A stretch of DNA of 64,000 nucleotides, taken from assembly GCA_021741245.1 (NCBI GenBank), contig JAIOYF010000001.1, positions 310,001 through 374,000 on the forward strand. Reading direction: 5' to 3'. The first letter of the stretch is position 1. The number at the start of each line of letters is the position of its first letter. Origin of the DNA: Paracoccaceae bacterium (lineage in GTDB: Bacteria; Pseudomonadota; Alphaproteobacteria; Rhodobacterales; Rhodobacteraceae). Of this stretch, positions 1-8,735 are shown piece after piece. Position numbers and translations under genes: made by a program. Under the pieces are notes generated by a model. The model was given only the letters and a program-made list of their open reading frames with translations. It was not told the DNA's origin and ran no database searches.

Positions 1-878
1 AGCGCAAGCGCCTGCGGGAAGGGCAGGTGCTGTTCACCTATCTGCACTTGGCGCCAGACCCAGCGCAGACTGCGGATCTGTTGGACATCGGGGTCACGGC
101 GATTGCCTATGAAACAGTCACGGACCGATCGGGCGGCTTGCCGCTTTTGGCTCCGATGTCCGAGGTCGCGGGGCGGCTGGCCCCACAGGTGGGTGCATGG
201 ACGTTGCAAAAGGCCAATGGCGGGCGCGGTGTCTTGTTGGGTGGGGTGCCGGGGGTCATGCCTGCAAAAGTGGTGATCATCGGCGGCGGTGTCGTTGGCA
301 CCCATGCCGCCAAAATTGCTGCCGGTATGGGGGCGGATGTCACCGTGCTTGACCGCAGCCTGCCGCGCCTGCGCTATCTGGACGATGTGTTTGGTCGCGC
401 GTTCAAGAACGGCTATGCCAGCGCCGGTTTGACGGCGGAATTGGTCGCGCAGGCGGATCTGGTGATTGGGGCGGTTCTGATCCCCGGCGCGGCGGCACCA
501 AAACTGGTCACACGCGCGCAGCTTGCCACGATGAAGCCGGGGGCGGCGATTGTGGATGTTGCAATCGATCAGGGCGGGTGTTTCGAAACCAGCCATGCCA
601 CAACCCATCAGGACCCGATCTATGAGGTGGATGGGATATTGCACTACTGCGTGGCCAATATGCCCGGGGCCGTTGCACGCACATCCACCATCGCTTTGGG
701 CAATGCCACGCTGCCCTTTCTTTTGGCCATCGCGGACAAGGGATGGAAAAGGGCCTGTGCCGAGGATCCTTGCCTGAAGGCGGGGTTGAACACCCATGCC
801 GGGCACCTGACCTATGCGGCCGTTGGCCTTTCCCTGAACCTGCCCACACTGACGGCGGATGAGGCTTTGACACTCTAG
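1..878 (+). CDS. ald: Alanine dehydrogenase, 5' end outside the window
   Basis: NAD-dependent oxidative deamination of L-alanine to pyruvate and ammonium, in the cytoplasm. The frame is open from base 3 (reads [19 protein letters not shown]), so the window cuts the gene; about 80 N-terminal residues of the usual ~370 are missing. Visible are the Rossmann nucleotide-binding loop [20 protein letters not shown], the acidic residue after the second strand (TVLDRS), and the family motifs [14 protein letters not shown] and [16 protein letters not shown]. The C-terminus is complete. msrQ follows 52 bases downstream on the same strand but is probably a separate unit. Confidence 0.95.
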   Translation, partial: RKRLREGQVLFTYLHLAPDPAQTADLLDIGVTAIAYETVTDRSGGLPLLAPMSEVAGRLAPQVGAWTLQKANGGRGVLLGGVPGVMPAKVVIIGGGVVGTHAAKIAAGMGADVTVLDRSLPRLRYLDDVFGRAFKNGYASAGLTAELVAQADLVIGAVLIPGAAAPKLVTRAQLATMKPGAAIVDVAIDQGGCFETSHATTHQDPIYEVDGILHYCVANMPGAVARTSTIALGNATLPFLLAIADKGWKRACAEDPCLKAGLNTHAGHLTYAAVGLSLNLPTLTADEALTL

Positions 879-930
879 CGACGGAAACGCCAAGCTTGCC
901 CGTATCACCCAAAAACAAAGAGGTGATTAG

Positions 931-1527
931 ATGCTTTCACGGCTATCTCCCTATTGGCTATGGCTGGTTTTAGCGGTTCCAGCCATGGCCATGGTACCGA
1001 CGCTGACGGGGACGGATGCGAGGGCCTTTCACGGCTTGCTGCACCCGACGGGCGAGTTTGCGGCGCGGTTCATGATCGTTTCGCTGTTGGCAACACCGCT
1101 GTTGATCCTGACCAAAGGGGCGACTTGGGCGCGGTGGTTAAAGAGCAACCGGCGGTATTTCGGGGTCGCTGCGTTTTTCTATGCAGCACTGCACACCTAT
1201 GTCTATCTGGTTGGCGAAGGCTCGATTGACCGCATTCTGGCAGAGGCGACCGATTTCGACATGGCGACGGGCTGGATTGCGATGTTGATCTTCATTCCGC
1301 TTGCGGCGACCTCGATGGACTTTGCCGTGCGCAAGTTGGGGCGGGCCTGGAAACCCCTGCAAAGACTGACCTATGTTGCCGCGGTCTTTACTGCGTTGCA
1401 TTGGGCGTCGCTGCATGGATGGCACGGCTTGACACCAACGCTTGTGCACTTCTCACCCTTGATTGCGCTGACACTGTACCGGATGTGGTGGCTCTACTTG
1501 CGCGCCAGACCTGCCCATCCCGCATGA
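931..1527 (+). CDS. msrQ: MsrQ-like haem-binding membrane protein (ferric reductase-like domain)
   Basis: A 198-residue polytopic protein with about six hydrophobic helices. Histidines lie in membrane segments (AALHTYVYLV and ALHWASLHGWHG), as in the b-haem ferric-reductase-like family that includes MsrQ. MsrQ passes quinone-derived electrons to the periplasmic methionine sulfoxide reductase MsrP. The length fits MsrQ (~200). No msrP is adjacent here, so the partner is unproven. The ATG at 931 has AGAGGTG just upstream. A strong hairpin immediately after the stop separates it from the convergent mscL. Confidence 0.8.
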   Translation: MLSRLSPYWLWLVLAVPAMAMVPTLTGTDARAFHGLLHPTGEFAARFMIVSLLATPLLILTKGATWARWLKSNRRYFGVAAFFYAALHTYVYLVGEGSIDRILAEATDFDMATGWIAMLIFIPLAATSMDFAVRKLGRAWKPLQRLTYVAAVFTALHWASLHGWHGLTPTLVHFSPLIALTLYRMWWLYLRARPAHPA

Positions 1528-1555
1528 AAAAGGGCCCCTGCGGGGGCCCTTTTTG
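1527..1555. terminator. Bidirectional intrinsic terminator msrQ/mscL
   Basis: A perfect AGGGCCCC/GGGGCCCT stem with a short loop is flanked by A5 on the left and T5 on the right, so it can end transcription from both strands. It lies exactly between the msrQ stop and the mscL stop. Confidence 0.9.
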
Positions 1556-1561
1556 CATCAC

Positions 1562-1951
1562 TTAAACCGATCTGCTTTTGAGGGTCGCCAGAATTTCCGT
1601 CAGAAGTTCTTCTTGGCTTGGCCCTGCAGGGGCAGCCGGGGCGGCCTCTTTCTTTTTGATCGCCGCGTCTTTCATGGAGTTCACGCCCTTGACCAGCAAG
1701 AAGACAACCCAAGCGATGATCAGGAATTTGATCACGGCATTGATGAAGTTGCCGTAGTTGAATGCGGCTTCCCCAACCAGAACGCTCAGCCCGCCAAAAT
1801 CGATGCCGCCGATGACCAGCCCAATCAACGGGTTGATCATGTCATCCACCAGCGAAGTCACGATCGCCGTGAACGCGGCACCCAAGATGATGCCAACAGC
1901 CATGTCCATGACATTGCCTTTGGCGATAAATTCTTTGAATTCGTTAAGCAT
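1562..1951 (-). CDS. mscL: Large-conductance mechanosensitive channel MscL
   Basis: A homopentameric inner-membrane channel that releases solutes on hypo-osmotic shock. The 129-residue protein starts [20 protein letters not shown], the typical amphipathic N-terminal helix leading into TM1 ([20 protein letters not shown]). A periplasmic loop follows, then TM2 ([19 protein letters not shown]) and the charged cytoplasmic bundle ending [14 protein letters not shown]. The ATG at 1951 is chosen because upstream residues in the open frame do not match the family. The length is typical. Confidence 0.96.
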   Translation of the reverse strand: MLNEFKEFIAKGNVMDMAVGIILGAAFTAIVTSLVDDMINPLIGLVIGGIDFGGLSVLVGEAAFNYGNFINAVIKFLIIAWVVFLLVKGVNSMKDAAIKKKEAAPAAPAGPSQEELLTEILATLKSRSV

Positions 1952-2152
1952 CACACAGTTCCCATGTTTGCCGCCGCCTTTCTGGCGGTCGGCCCCTTTA
2001 CGCTGCAATTTCGCAGCGCAAGAACTATGGCATAGAGTGGCACTTTTCGTAGGGGGAAATTAAACTTTTGGACGGCAATGGTGCAAAAAGGGATGTTTTG
2101 CGCAGTGTCTGCGCTGATGACCCACTGCCGAAAGATTTAGCAACTCGCGCTT

Positions 2153-2731
2153 CTACGGCCGCAAGTCGTGGACCATGGAGGTGGATCGGTCAAAGCCAAA
2201 CACGTATTTCAACGGGCCAGCGGAGTCTTTGCGCCACGGTGAAAACCCCTTGCGTTCATACAAGGCGCGCGCCCTAAGGTTGGTGTCGATCACATCCAGC
2301 CTGATTGCCGAAAATCCCCGCGTGCGCGCCTCGGCAATCAGGGCGTCAAGCAGCGCAGAGCCCAGACCCCGCCCGCGCAAATGCTTGGCTACACAGATCC
2401 CATCAATCAAGAAACGCTCATTGTCGATTTCGCGCTGTAAAAGCCCAAGGGCAAGGCTGCGCCAACGGGCCCCGATGATGCCATAGATGGCACGCAAATC
2501 CTCGATCTCCCCTGCTGCGAAACTGCCATTGTGGGTTTTGAAGCCGGCAATCCCGACAAGGGCGCCGTCGTCATCAAGAACGCAAAAGCAATGATCCTCG
2601 CGAATCACGCGCATCAGATAGGCGATGGCTTTTTCCTCTGGGCCAAAAACACGCTCCAACTTGCCACCAAAGGCCTGCCAGTACAGCAGAGCCGCATCGC
2701 GCCTTAGGGTGGAAGGAAGGCCCAACGTCAC
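2153..2731 (-). CDS. GNAT family N-acetyltransferase
   Basis: An acetyl-CoA-dependent acyltransferase of unknown substrate. The acetyl-CoA loop is visible as VAKHLRGRGLGSALLDALIA (Q/R-x-x-G-x-G/A pattern). It is followed by FSAIRLDVIDTNLRARALYE and the terminal YERKGF motif, which is classic GNAT motif A/B order. I chose the GTG at 2731 (about 192 residues) because the frame upstream runs into the divergent azlC start and looks non-coding; a start a few codons away is possible. The 73-base gap to azlC should hold both promoters. Confidence 0.85.
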   Translation of the reverse strand: MTLGLPSTLRRDAALLYWQAFGGKLERVFGPEEKAIAYLMRVIREDHCFCVLDDDGALVGIAGFKTHNGSFAAGEIEDLRAIYGIIGARWRSLALGLLQREIDNERFLIDGICVAKHLRGRGLGSALLDALIAEARTRGFSAIRLDVIDTNLRARALYERKGFSPWRKDSAGPLKYVFGFDRSTSMVHDLRP

Positions 2732-2804
2732 CTGCAACTCGTTTGTCCCTTTCGCATTCCCCAAGAAATGCCTAAGCCGTGAGGATTGCCCGGTAAAGCC
2801 AAGA

Positions 2805-3521
2805 ATGATGACCCCACGCCGATCCGCCCTTTTGCGAGGTTGCCTTGCCTCGGCCCCGTTTGTCATCGTGGTCGTGCCGTTTGCAGTGCTTTTTGGTGTG
2901 GTGGCCACCGAAGCGGGTCTGGATCTGCTTCAGGTCTTGTTGTTTTCGGTCAGTGTCTTTGCCGGGGCGTCTCAGTTTGCCGCCCTGCAACTGATGCAAG
3001 ATCAGGCGCCCGTGGTGATCATTCTGGCCACATCACTGGCCGTGAACCTGCGTATGCTGATGTATTCGGTCGCGATGGCCCCACATTTGGGGCAGGCCCC
3101 TTTGGGCACGCGCGCCTTGATGGCTTATTTCTTGGTCGATCAAAGTTTTGCGGCCAGTCAGGTCGAATTTGAGGCAAGGCCAGAACTGCCACTTGCAGAG
3201 AAAGTTGCGTTCTTTTTCGGAACCGTAATCCCCATCGCGCCCCTGTGGTTTGTCTCGACCATGGTCGGGGCAATGCTGGGTCAGGCGATCCCGCCCGACT
3301 ATGCCATCGACTTTGCGGTTCCGATCACGTTTCTGGCGATCACCGCGCCCATGTTGCGCAGCATCCCGCATATTGTGGCCGCCGGGGTATCCATCGTTGT
3401 GACGCTGCTTTTGGCGGGCCTTCCCTACGGCACTGGCCTCTTGGTGGCGGCTGTGGTTGCAATGGGGTCTGGTGCCATGGCCGAAGTCCTTCTGGAACGG
3501 AGACGCAACCATGGCCGTTGA
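2805..3521 (+). CDS. azlC: AzlC family branched-chain amino acid exporter, large subunit
   Basis: The larger component of the AzlCD/YgaZH two-part exporter for branched-chain amino acids in the cytoplasmic membrane. The 238-residue protein has repeated hydrophobic segments and the family hallmark FSVSVFAGASQFAALQLM followed by NLRMLMYSVAMAPHL. The start is at the paired ATGATG (2805/2808); the upstream part of the open frame overlaps the GNAT gene antisense and is not convincing. azlD begins 11 bases before its stop, so translation is probably coupled. Confidence 0.93.
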   Translation: MMTPRRSALLRGCLASAPFVIVVVPFAVLFGVVATEAGLDLLQVLLFSVSVFAGASQFAALQLMQDQAPVVIILATSLAVNLRMLMYSVAMAPHLGQAPLGTRALMAYFLVDQSFAASQVEFEARPELPLAEKVAFFFGTVIPIAPLWFVSTMVGAMLGQAIPPDYAIDFAVPITFLAITAPMLRSIPHIVAAGVSIVVTLLLAGLPYGTGLLVAAVVAMGSGAMAEVLLERRRNHGR

Positions 3522-3837
3522 TCCCATCGTCTATTGGGTCACTGTTCCGATCTTGGGACTTGGAACGTTTCTCTTGCGGTTTTCGTTCCTTGGGCTTTTG
3601 GGGAACCGACCCCTGCCTGCGGCCATGCGACGGGCGCTTCGCTATACGGCTGTTGGGATCTTGCCCGGTCTGATCGCCCCCGCCGTCCTATGGCCACCCG
3701 CAACGGGCGGTGAGACGGATCCCGCGCGATTGGCTGCGGCTTGTGTGACGCTTTTGGTCGGTGTCTTTGCCCGCAGTGTGATCGGGGCAATCTTGGCCGG
3801 TGGGGTAACGCTTTATATCTGCCTGTGGCTGTTCTAG
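3511..3837 (+). CDS. azlD: AzlD domain protein, small exporter subunit
   Basis: A 108-residue membrane protein with four hydrophobic segments and the AzlD-type opening (VPILGLGTFLLRFSFLGLLG) followed by ALRYTAVGILPGLIAPAVLW. It partners AzlC to form the branched-chain amino acid exporter. The ATG at 3511 lies inside the end of azlC and is preceded by GGAG. It ends 15 bases before the convergent lipoprotein gene. Confidence 0.92.
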   Translation: MAVDPIVYWVTVPILGLGTFLLRFSFLGLLGNRPLPAAMRRALRYTAVGILPGLIAPAVLWPPATGGETDPARLAAACVTLLVGVFARSVIGAILAGGVTLYICLWLF

Positions 3838-3852
3838 CCACGTGACCGCGTC

Positions 3853-4464
3853 CTATTGCAAACGCGGGTCGCCCACCTGAACCAACAACACACCATGGTT
3901 GTCGTCGGCATCATCATCGGTGATCTTGCGTGAGGTCACACCGGGAAGGGCCCCGAAAGCAGCAGAAAGCTTGTTGGGGTAATAGGTCTGCGGCAGGCTT
4001 TCAAAGCCCGGCACGCCCCGCAAGATCGCGGAAATGGAGTTGGCGCATTGCGCCTTTGGCACCGCACCATAGGCTTTTGCACGCTGTGCCACCAATTCCG
4101 CCACACCGGGAGATACCATGATCCTTTGTTCGATCACATCGAAGGTCTCGCGTGCGTGGTAATCGATGTAGAAGGTCACCATCTTTGGCGTCACGCCAAA
4201 GTGCACATCATTGCGCTCGGGCAGGGCAGGGTGATGCCACGTGCCAGCCGGATCAAACATGATCCGTTCCGATCCATTGATCAACAAACCGGAATGTGCA
4301 CCCGAACCGTTTTTCGTTGACACCACCGTATAAAGGGTGATCGACGGCGGTTCATTGTGAACATATCGCGCCCGCGCGACCGCCTCGTCACTTGCCCATT
4401 GCGGCTCGGCACCACAAGCTGCGAGGCTTAGCAAAGCCATCAGTGCAAGGATAAGGCGAAACAC
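3853..4464 (-). CDS. Lipoprotein, possible permuted NlpC/P60-like hydrolase
   Basis: A 203-residue protein with a clear lipoprotein signal (hydrophobic N-terminus then LLSLAAC, Cys17). The mature part contains GSGAHSGLLING with a His-Ser-Gly turn and later VPKAQCANSISAILRGV with a Cys at the head of a helix. A His in a strand preceding a helix-capping Cys is the order seen in circularly permuted NlpC/P60 (YiiX/YebB-like) hydrolases. That assignment is inference from two motifs; the family itself is not one I recognise. It is convergent with azlD and co-directional with the small oxidase subunit upstream. Confidence 0.75.
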   Translation of the reverse strand: MFRLILALMALLSLAACGAEPQWASDEAVARARYVHNEPPSITLYTVVSTKNGSGAHSGLLINGSERIMFDPAGTWHHPALPERNDVHFGVTPKMVTFYIDYHARETFDVIEQRIMVSPGVAELVAQRAKAYGAVPKAQCANSISAILRGVPGFESLPQTYYPNKLSAAFGALPGVTSRKITDDDADDNHGVLLVQVGDPRLQ

Positions 4465-4476
4465 CGAGCGCCCGCG

Positions 4477-4611
4477 TCAGGCGTTCACGAGGGCCATGAA
4501 AATCAGAATGCCAATACTGATCCCCGCACCCCAAACCACCATGCGGATAAATCCGGCAAAGGTCTTTTCCTGAACAGTGATGTCCATGCTTCCTGCTTTG
4601 TGTTCGGCCAT
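4477..4611 (-). CDS. aa3-type cytochrome c oxidase subunit IV, 44 residues
   Basis: The sequence begins MAEHKAGSMDITVQEKTF and continues with one transmembrane helix (GFIRMVVWGAGISIGIL). This is the signature of the tiny bacterial subunit IV that packs against the aa3 haem-copper oxidase in Rhodobacter and Paracoccus. The catalytic subunits are not in the window. The ATG at 4611 is chosen over upstream codons because EHxxGSMDI is the conserved N-terminus. The lipoprotein gene begins 12 bases downstream. Confidence 0.93.
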   Translation of the reverse strand: MAEHKAGSMDITVQEKTFAGFIRMVVWGAGISIGILIFMALVNA

Positions 4612-4749
4612 ATGAAGGGGTCCTTTTCCGCGAACTTTTGTCTGCAATACCCGATTCACAATCCTATGTCACGTGGTCCAAGGCGCGACAAACAAGACCT
4701 TTTAGGGATTGTCGCACCGAAACCACCTCTCGCCTCGTCACCAAGCCCC

Positions 4750-4869
4750 CTAGTCGAATTTGAGGACATTCGGTTCTGCAGCGCGGATGCCTTCGATCTG
4801 CGGCACGTTCGCCTTGCCATCCGTAAAACCCGCCTCGATTTCGTGGGTGTTGGGTGGGCTGTTGTGCAT
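4750..4869 (-). CDS. Possible 39-residue protein of unknown function
   Basis: In the 312-base gap between the small oxidase subunit and the metallo-beta-lactamase gene, the minus strand holds an ATG-started frame: MHNSPPNTHEIEAGFTDG, then KANVPQIEGIRAAEPNVL, ending KFD. Codon use is G/C-ending like the neighbours, and composition (amphipathic, few Arg/Pro runs) is unlike the antisense shadows elsewhere. It lies 54 bases downstream of the metallo-beta-lactamase stop on the same strand. I recognise no family. It could be a small gene or the 3' remnant of a decayed one. The rest of the gap holds nothing I can identify beyond a probable oxidase-subunit promoter. Confidence 0.35.
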   Translation of the reverse strand: MHNSPPNTHEIEAGFTDGKANVPQIEGIRAAEPNVLKFD

Positions 4870-4923
4870 CGCTGAAGATCACCACAATGACAGTCCCACA
4901 GCCGTCCGCTACTTGTGGCCCAG

Positions 4924-5949
4924 CTATTCGTCCACTTTTTGCCAGATCCATGCACCGTCTTGCGCGAGATGGCGTGACACTGATCCTTGAACCAACAGGT
5001 GGTTCAGATGCGCCACAGCCTCTACCAGTGCCAGCCCGAACTCGTTGGGCCCAATCGAGCGTTTGAAGAGCGGTTCAAAACACTCCGTGGCGCGGCGGGG
5101 CTGCGACAGGTGGCCAAGCAGCCGGTCCAATGCGGAATGGTGGTTCTCGATCATCTGCGTCAGTCGAAGCGGAAGCCCCTTGAAGGGCAGCTTGTGCCCC
5201 GGCAAAACAAGCTGCCCGTCGGTTGCCATGGGCAACAAACGCGTGCAGCTTTCGATCCAATCGGCCAAAGGGTCGGCATCCGGCTCGGTCGGATAGACCC
5301 CGATATTTGCCGAGATTCCGGGCAAAAGCTGATCCCCGCCAATCACCAGATCGCCGCTCCAGAACGTCGCGTGATCGGGCGCGTGGCCCGAGCCGAAGTG
5401 GATGGTCCAATCCCGACCGCCCATATGCAGGCTGCCCCCCTGATGCAGCCGCTGAAACCCAAGCGGCATTGGGTGAACGACGTCGCAAAAGTTAAAGGGC
5501 CTTTCGCCTGCCCTTTCGTCCAGCATCTTTTGGCTCAAACCTGCCCGTCGGTAAAAGGTCAGGCTTTCGGCAGTGGGGGCGTGTTGCTCATCAAGGGTCA
5601 GCATGCGGGCAAACAGCCATGCCGTACGCGTCATCCAAAGTTCGGCGCCCTGTTCCTGAAACCAACCGGCGCAGCCGACGTGATCGGGATGGTGGTGTGT
5701 GACAACCACACGCCCCACTGGTTTTCCCGCCAAGGGGCCAGCGAGCAGCGCCTCCCAAATCGCAATGGTGCGGCGCGATTTCATCCCGGTGTCGATCACC
5801 GTCCAACTGTCGCCATCATCCAGCGCATAGACATTGACGTGATCCAAAGCCATCGGCAGGGGAACACGCATCCACAAGATGCCCGGCGCAACCTCGGTCG
5901 CGCTGCCTTCGGCCGGGGGATCCGCAAAGGGAAACTGAATGACCGTCAC
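4924..5949 (-). CDS. Metallo-beta-lactamase fold hydrolase
   Basis: A 341-residue cytoplasmic protein of the glyoxalase II-like MBL superfamily. The metal site is visible as THHHPDHVGCAGWF (HxHxDH), a later His in GSGHAPDHATFWSG, an Asp in SGDLVIGGDQ and a C-terminal LPGHKLPFKG. The long C-terminal helical extension resembles MBL proteins that hydrolyse thioesters. Its ATG overlaps the stop of the upstream acyl-CoA dehydrogenase gene by four bases (ATGA), so the two are translationally coupled; hydrolysis of an acyl-CoA made by that enzyme is a reasonable inference. Confidence 0.9.
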   Translation of the reverse strand: MTVIQFPFADPPAEGSATEVAPGILWMRVPLPMALDHVNVYALDDGDSWTVIDTGMKSRRTIAIWEALLAGPLAGKPVGRVVVTHHHPDHVGCAGWFQEQGAELWMTRTAWLFARMLTLDEQHAPTAESLTFYRRAGLSQKMLDERAGERPFNFCDVVHPMPLGFQRLHQGGSLHMGGRDWTIHFGSGHAPDHATFWSGDLVIGGDQLLPGISANIGVYPTEPDADPLADWIESCTRLLPMATDGQLVLPGHKLPFKGLPLRLTQMIENHHSALDRLLGHLSQPRRATECFEPLFKRSIGPNEFGLALVEAVAHLNHLLVQGSVSRHLAQDGAWIWQKVDE

Positions 5950-7649
5950 GCGGCAAGATCTTCGGCTGACAGGGCGAAAAGATCATCCGATCCTTCCCGC
6001 ATCTGAGCCATAAGTCCGCCCGCGTCGGGCAACAGTCGTTTGATGGCAACACGGGCAAGTTTGATCCGTGCCGGGTCCGCCATTGCCGATCGCAAGTGAA
6101 AATGTGCCCCCAGCACCAATGCAAAGGCCCGCAGGTATGGCACAGCCCCGGCAAAACGGTCTGTCATCCCTTGGGCCAGCAGGGCCTCTGTCGCCTCACG
6201 CAGGCTTTCAGCGGCGGACCAGACATCGCCTGCAAGGTCGGGCAAAGCCTCCCGTGCGGATTTCGCCCCCGCCTCTATCTCGCCGATCAAGCGAAAGGCG
6301 GCATCACCACCATCGGCCATTTTGCGGCCGACAAGATCCATGGCCTGAATGCCGTTGGTGCCCTCATAAATGGGCGTGATCCGGATATCGCGCAGGAATT
6401 GGGCCGCGCCTGTTTCTTCGATAAAGCCCATACCGCCGTGGATCTGGACCCCTTCGGAGGCCACAGCCACCCCGACATCAGACCCATACGCCTTTGCAAT
6501 CGGGGTCAGAAGGGCGGCCCGCGCCTTCCATTCCGGACTGCCTGTGGCGGTGGCCATATCAATCGCCACGGCGCAAGACAGGCCAATCGCCCGGGCAGAA
6601 TGCACCTGTGCCTTCATTGTGGCAAGCATCCGGCGCACATCGGCATGGCCAATGATGGTGGGTTGGTCCGGGTCCGCCGTCCGCCCCTGTTGGCGGTTCA
6701 GGGCATAGTCCAAGGCCTGCTGATAGGCCGCCTCTGCAACCCCAACCCCCTGAATGCCCACGCCAAGGCGGGCGTTGTTCATCATCGTGAACATGGCTGA
6801 CATGCCCTTGTGCGGGGCACCAACCAACCAGCCCTTTGCGCCATCATATTGCATCACGCAGGTCGGTGATCCGTGGATGCCCAGCTTATGCTCAAGGCTG
6901 ACAACGCTCAGGCTGTTGCGCAGACCGGGTTTGCCATCGGCATCAGGCAGAAACTTTGGCACGACAAACAGGCTGATGCCCGCCGTTCCCTCTGCCGCAT
7001 CGGGCAGGCGCGCGAGGACCAGATGCACGATGTTGGGCGCAAAGTCATTGTCGCCCCATGTGATGTAGATCTTTTGCCCGCTGATTGCATAGCTGCCATC
7101 ATCATTGGGCACGGCCTTGGCCCGCAGGGCGCCCACGTCACTGCCTGCTTGGGGTTCGGTCAGGTTCATCGTGCCCGACCATTCGCCCGAAATCAGCTTG
7201 GGCAGATAGGTCTGCTTGATCTCATCACTTGCATGATGTTCCAACGCCTCAATCTGCCCTTGGGTCAGCAACGGGTTCAACTGGAGGGACAGGCAGGCCC
7301 CTGAAAACATGTCATTGATCGCGGTGGAAAGGGTGATGGGCAGGCCCATTCCGCCATAGTCTTGCGATGAGGACACAGCGACCCAGCCGCCGGATGCGAG
7401 GGCGCGATAGGCCTCGGCAAAGCCGGGAGAGGTGCGCACAACCCCATTTTCCAGCCGGGCCGGGTGCTTGTCACCTGATCTGTTGACCGGGGCCAGAACC
7501 GTTTCGGCCAATTTTCCGGCCTCCGACAAGACCGCGTCAACCGTTTCGGCCGTGGCGTCGCTGAAACGGGCGGTTTCGGCGACCTGTTGGAACCCTACCA
7601 CCTGATCAAGCAAGAAACGGAATTCGGAAAGCGGCGCGCGGTAGGGCAT
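5946..7649 (-). CDS. Acyl-CoA dehydrogenase, long DmdC-like type
   Basis: A 567-residue flavoprotein that desaturates an acyl-CoA at C2-C3 and passes electrons to ETF. It shows the FAD/substrate loop MNLTEPQAGSDVGALR, YITWGDND and the C-terminal active-site segment ITPIYEGTNGIQAMDLVGRK, which carries the catalytic Glu. The length, N-terminal extension (MPYRAPLSEFRFLLDQV) and C-terminal domain match the AcdA/DmdC branch, which includes methylmercaptopropionyl-CoA dehydrogenase; the substrate cannot be fixed from sequence. The start at 7649 has GAGGA upstream. Electrons would go to the ETF:quinone oxidoreductase encoded at 10.5 kb. Confidence 0.92.
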   Translation of the reverse strand: MPYRAPLSEFRFLLDQVVGFQQVAETARFSDATAETVDAVLSEAGKLAETVLAPVNRSGDKHPARLENGVVRTSPGFAEAYRALASGGWVAVSSSQDYGGMGLPITLSTAINDMFSGACLSLQLNPLLTQGQIEALEHHASDEIKQTYLPKLISGEWSGTMNLTEPQAGSDVGALRAKAVPNDDGSYAISGQKIYITWGDNDFAPNIVHLVLARLPDAAEGTAGISLFVVPKFLPDADGKPGLRNSLSVVSLEHKLGIHGSPTCVMQYDGAKGWLVGAPHKGMSAMFTMMNNARLGVGIQGVGVAEAAYQQALDYALNRQQGRTADPDQPTIIGHADVRRMLATMKAQVHSARAIGLSCAVAIDMATATGSPEWKARAALLTPIAKAYGSDVGVAVASEGVQIHGGMGFIEETGAAQFLRDIRITPIYEGTNGIQAMDLVGRKMADGGDAAFRLIGEIEAGAKSAREALPDLAGDVWSAAESLREATEALLAQGMTDRFAGAVPYLRAFALVLGAHFHLRSAMADPARIKLARVAIKRLLPDAGGLMAQMREGSDDLFALSAEDLAA

Positions 7650-7760
7650 GAATATCCTCGGCTTTTGTGGGCCGCCCTTGGCAAAATGGGCGGGTGGGGC
7701 TATTGGCTTGGCCATACGGTAGCCCCTCGGGCTGCCCACTCAAGCTCAACGCTACGTCAC

Positions 7761-8735
7761 ATGCCCGAAAAGACACTTAAACTGGACGCAACTCAAGAGG
7801 GGCTTTTGCAGGCCGCTCATATCTTGCGGTCAGGTGGTTTGGTCGCCATTCCCACGGAAACGGTTTACGGCCTCGCAGGGGATGCGCGCAACGACAAGGC
7901 CGTTGCGCGGATATTCGAGGCAAAGGGACGTCCGCATTTCAACCCCTTGATTGTCCATGTGTCTGACCTTGACATGGCGCGCAAGGTGGCTGTTTTTGAC
8001 GAGACGGCCGAGGCCGTTGCCGCTGCGTTCTGGCCCGGTGCGCTGACCTTGGTCTTGCCCCTGCGCGCCGATGCAGGCCTCTCTCCGCTGGTCACTGCCG
8101 GATTGGATAGTGTTGCGATACGGATGCCGGACCATGTGGTGGCGCGTCAGTTGCTGACGGCTTTTGCAGGCCCCTTGGCCGCCCCGTCGGCCAATCCATC
8201 AGGGCGCGTTTCGCCCACAAAGGCCATCCATGTGGAGCAGGGTCTTGGCGGGCGGATTGAGGCCATTCTCGATGGGGGTGACTGTAAGGTCGGGTTGGAG
8301 TCGACGATCCTTGGATTGGATGGCCCACCCGTCTTGTTGCGGCCCGGCGGCATTCCGCAAGAGGCGTTGGAGGCCATGCTTGGCCCGATAGGTCAGGGTG
8401 GAAATGCGACCAAACCCAATGCGCCCGGCCAACTTGCCAGCCACTATGCACCCGAGGCCGGGGTGCGCCTTGGCGTCACGCATCCCGATCCCGGCGAAAT
8501 CTGGGTGGGGTTTGGGGCTGGCTGCGAGAGTGCCCAGATAACATTATCGGCCCGTGGCGATCTGGTAGAGGCTGCGGCCAATCTGTTCCAAAGCCTGCGT
8601 GATGCTGACGGTATGGCCGGGTCCGTTGGGCGGATCGCCTATGCGCCCATTCCAGACATTGGATTGGGTCGGGCGATCAATGACCGTTTGCGCCGCGCCG
8701 CCGCCCCACGGCCCCCGGAAACTTCCCGGTCTTAG
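7761..8735 (+). CDS. L-threonylcarbamoyladenylate synthase (Sua5 type)
   Basis: Makes threonylcarbamoyl-AMP from threonine, bicarbonate and ATP for the t6A37 tRNA modification. The 324-residue protein has the YrdC core (SGGLVAIPTETVYGLAGDA, KGRPHFNPLIVHV, APSANPSGRVSPT), the linker PGQLASHYAPE and a C-terminal Sua5 domain, so it is the long form rather than short TsaC. The ATG at 7761 is chosen because upstream residues overlap the divergent acyl-CoA dehydrogenase promoter region. Its stop overlaps the convergent membrane protein gene by four bases. Confidence 0.94.
   Translation: MPEKTLKLDATQEGLLQAAHILRSGGLVAIPTETVYGLAGDARNDKAVARIFEAKGRPHFNPLIVHVSDLDMARKVAVFDETAEAVAAAFWPGALTLVLPLRADAGLSPLVTAGLDSVAIRMPDHVVARQLLTAFAGPLAAPSANPSGRVSPTKAIHVEQGLGGRIEAILDGGDCKVGLESTILGLDGPPVLLRPGGIPQEALEAMLGPIGQGGNATKPNAPGQLASHYAPEAGVRLGVTHPDPGEIWVGFGAGCESAQITLSARGDLVEAAANLFQSLRDADGMAGSVGRIAYAPIPDIGLGRAINDRLRRAAAPRPPETSRS

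Noticed and set aside
4987-6006. 339-codon plus-strand open frame opposite the MBL gene
   Set aside because: Antisense of an intact HxHxDH protein; no ribosome site or recognisable domain.
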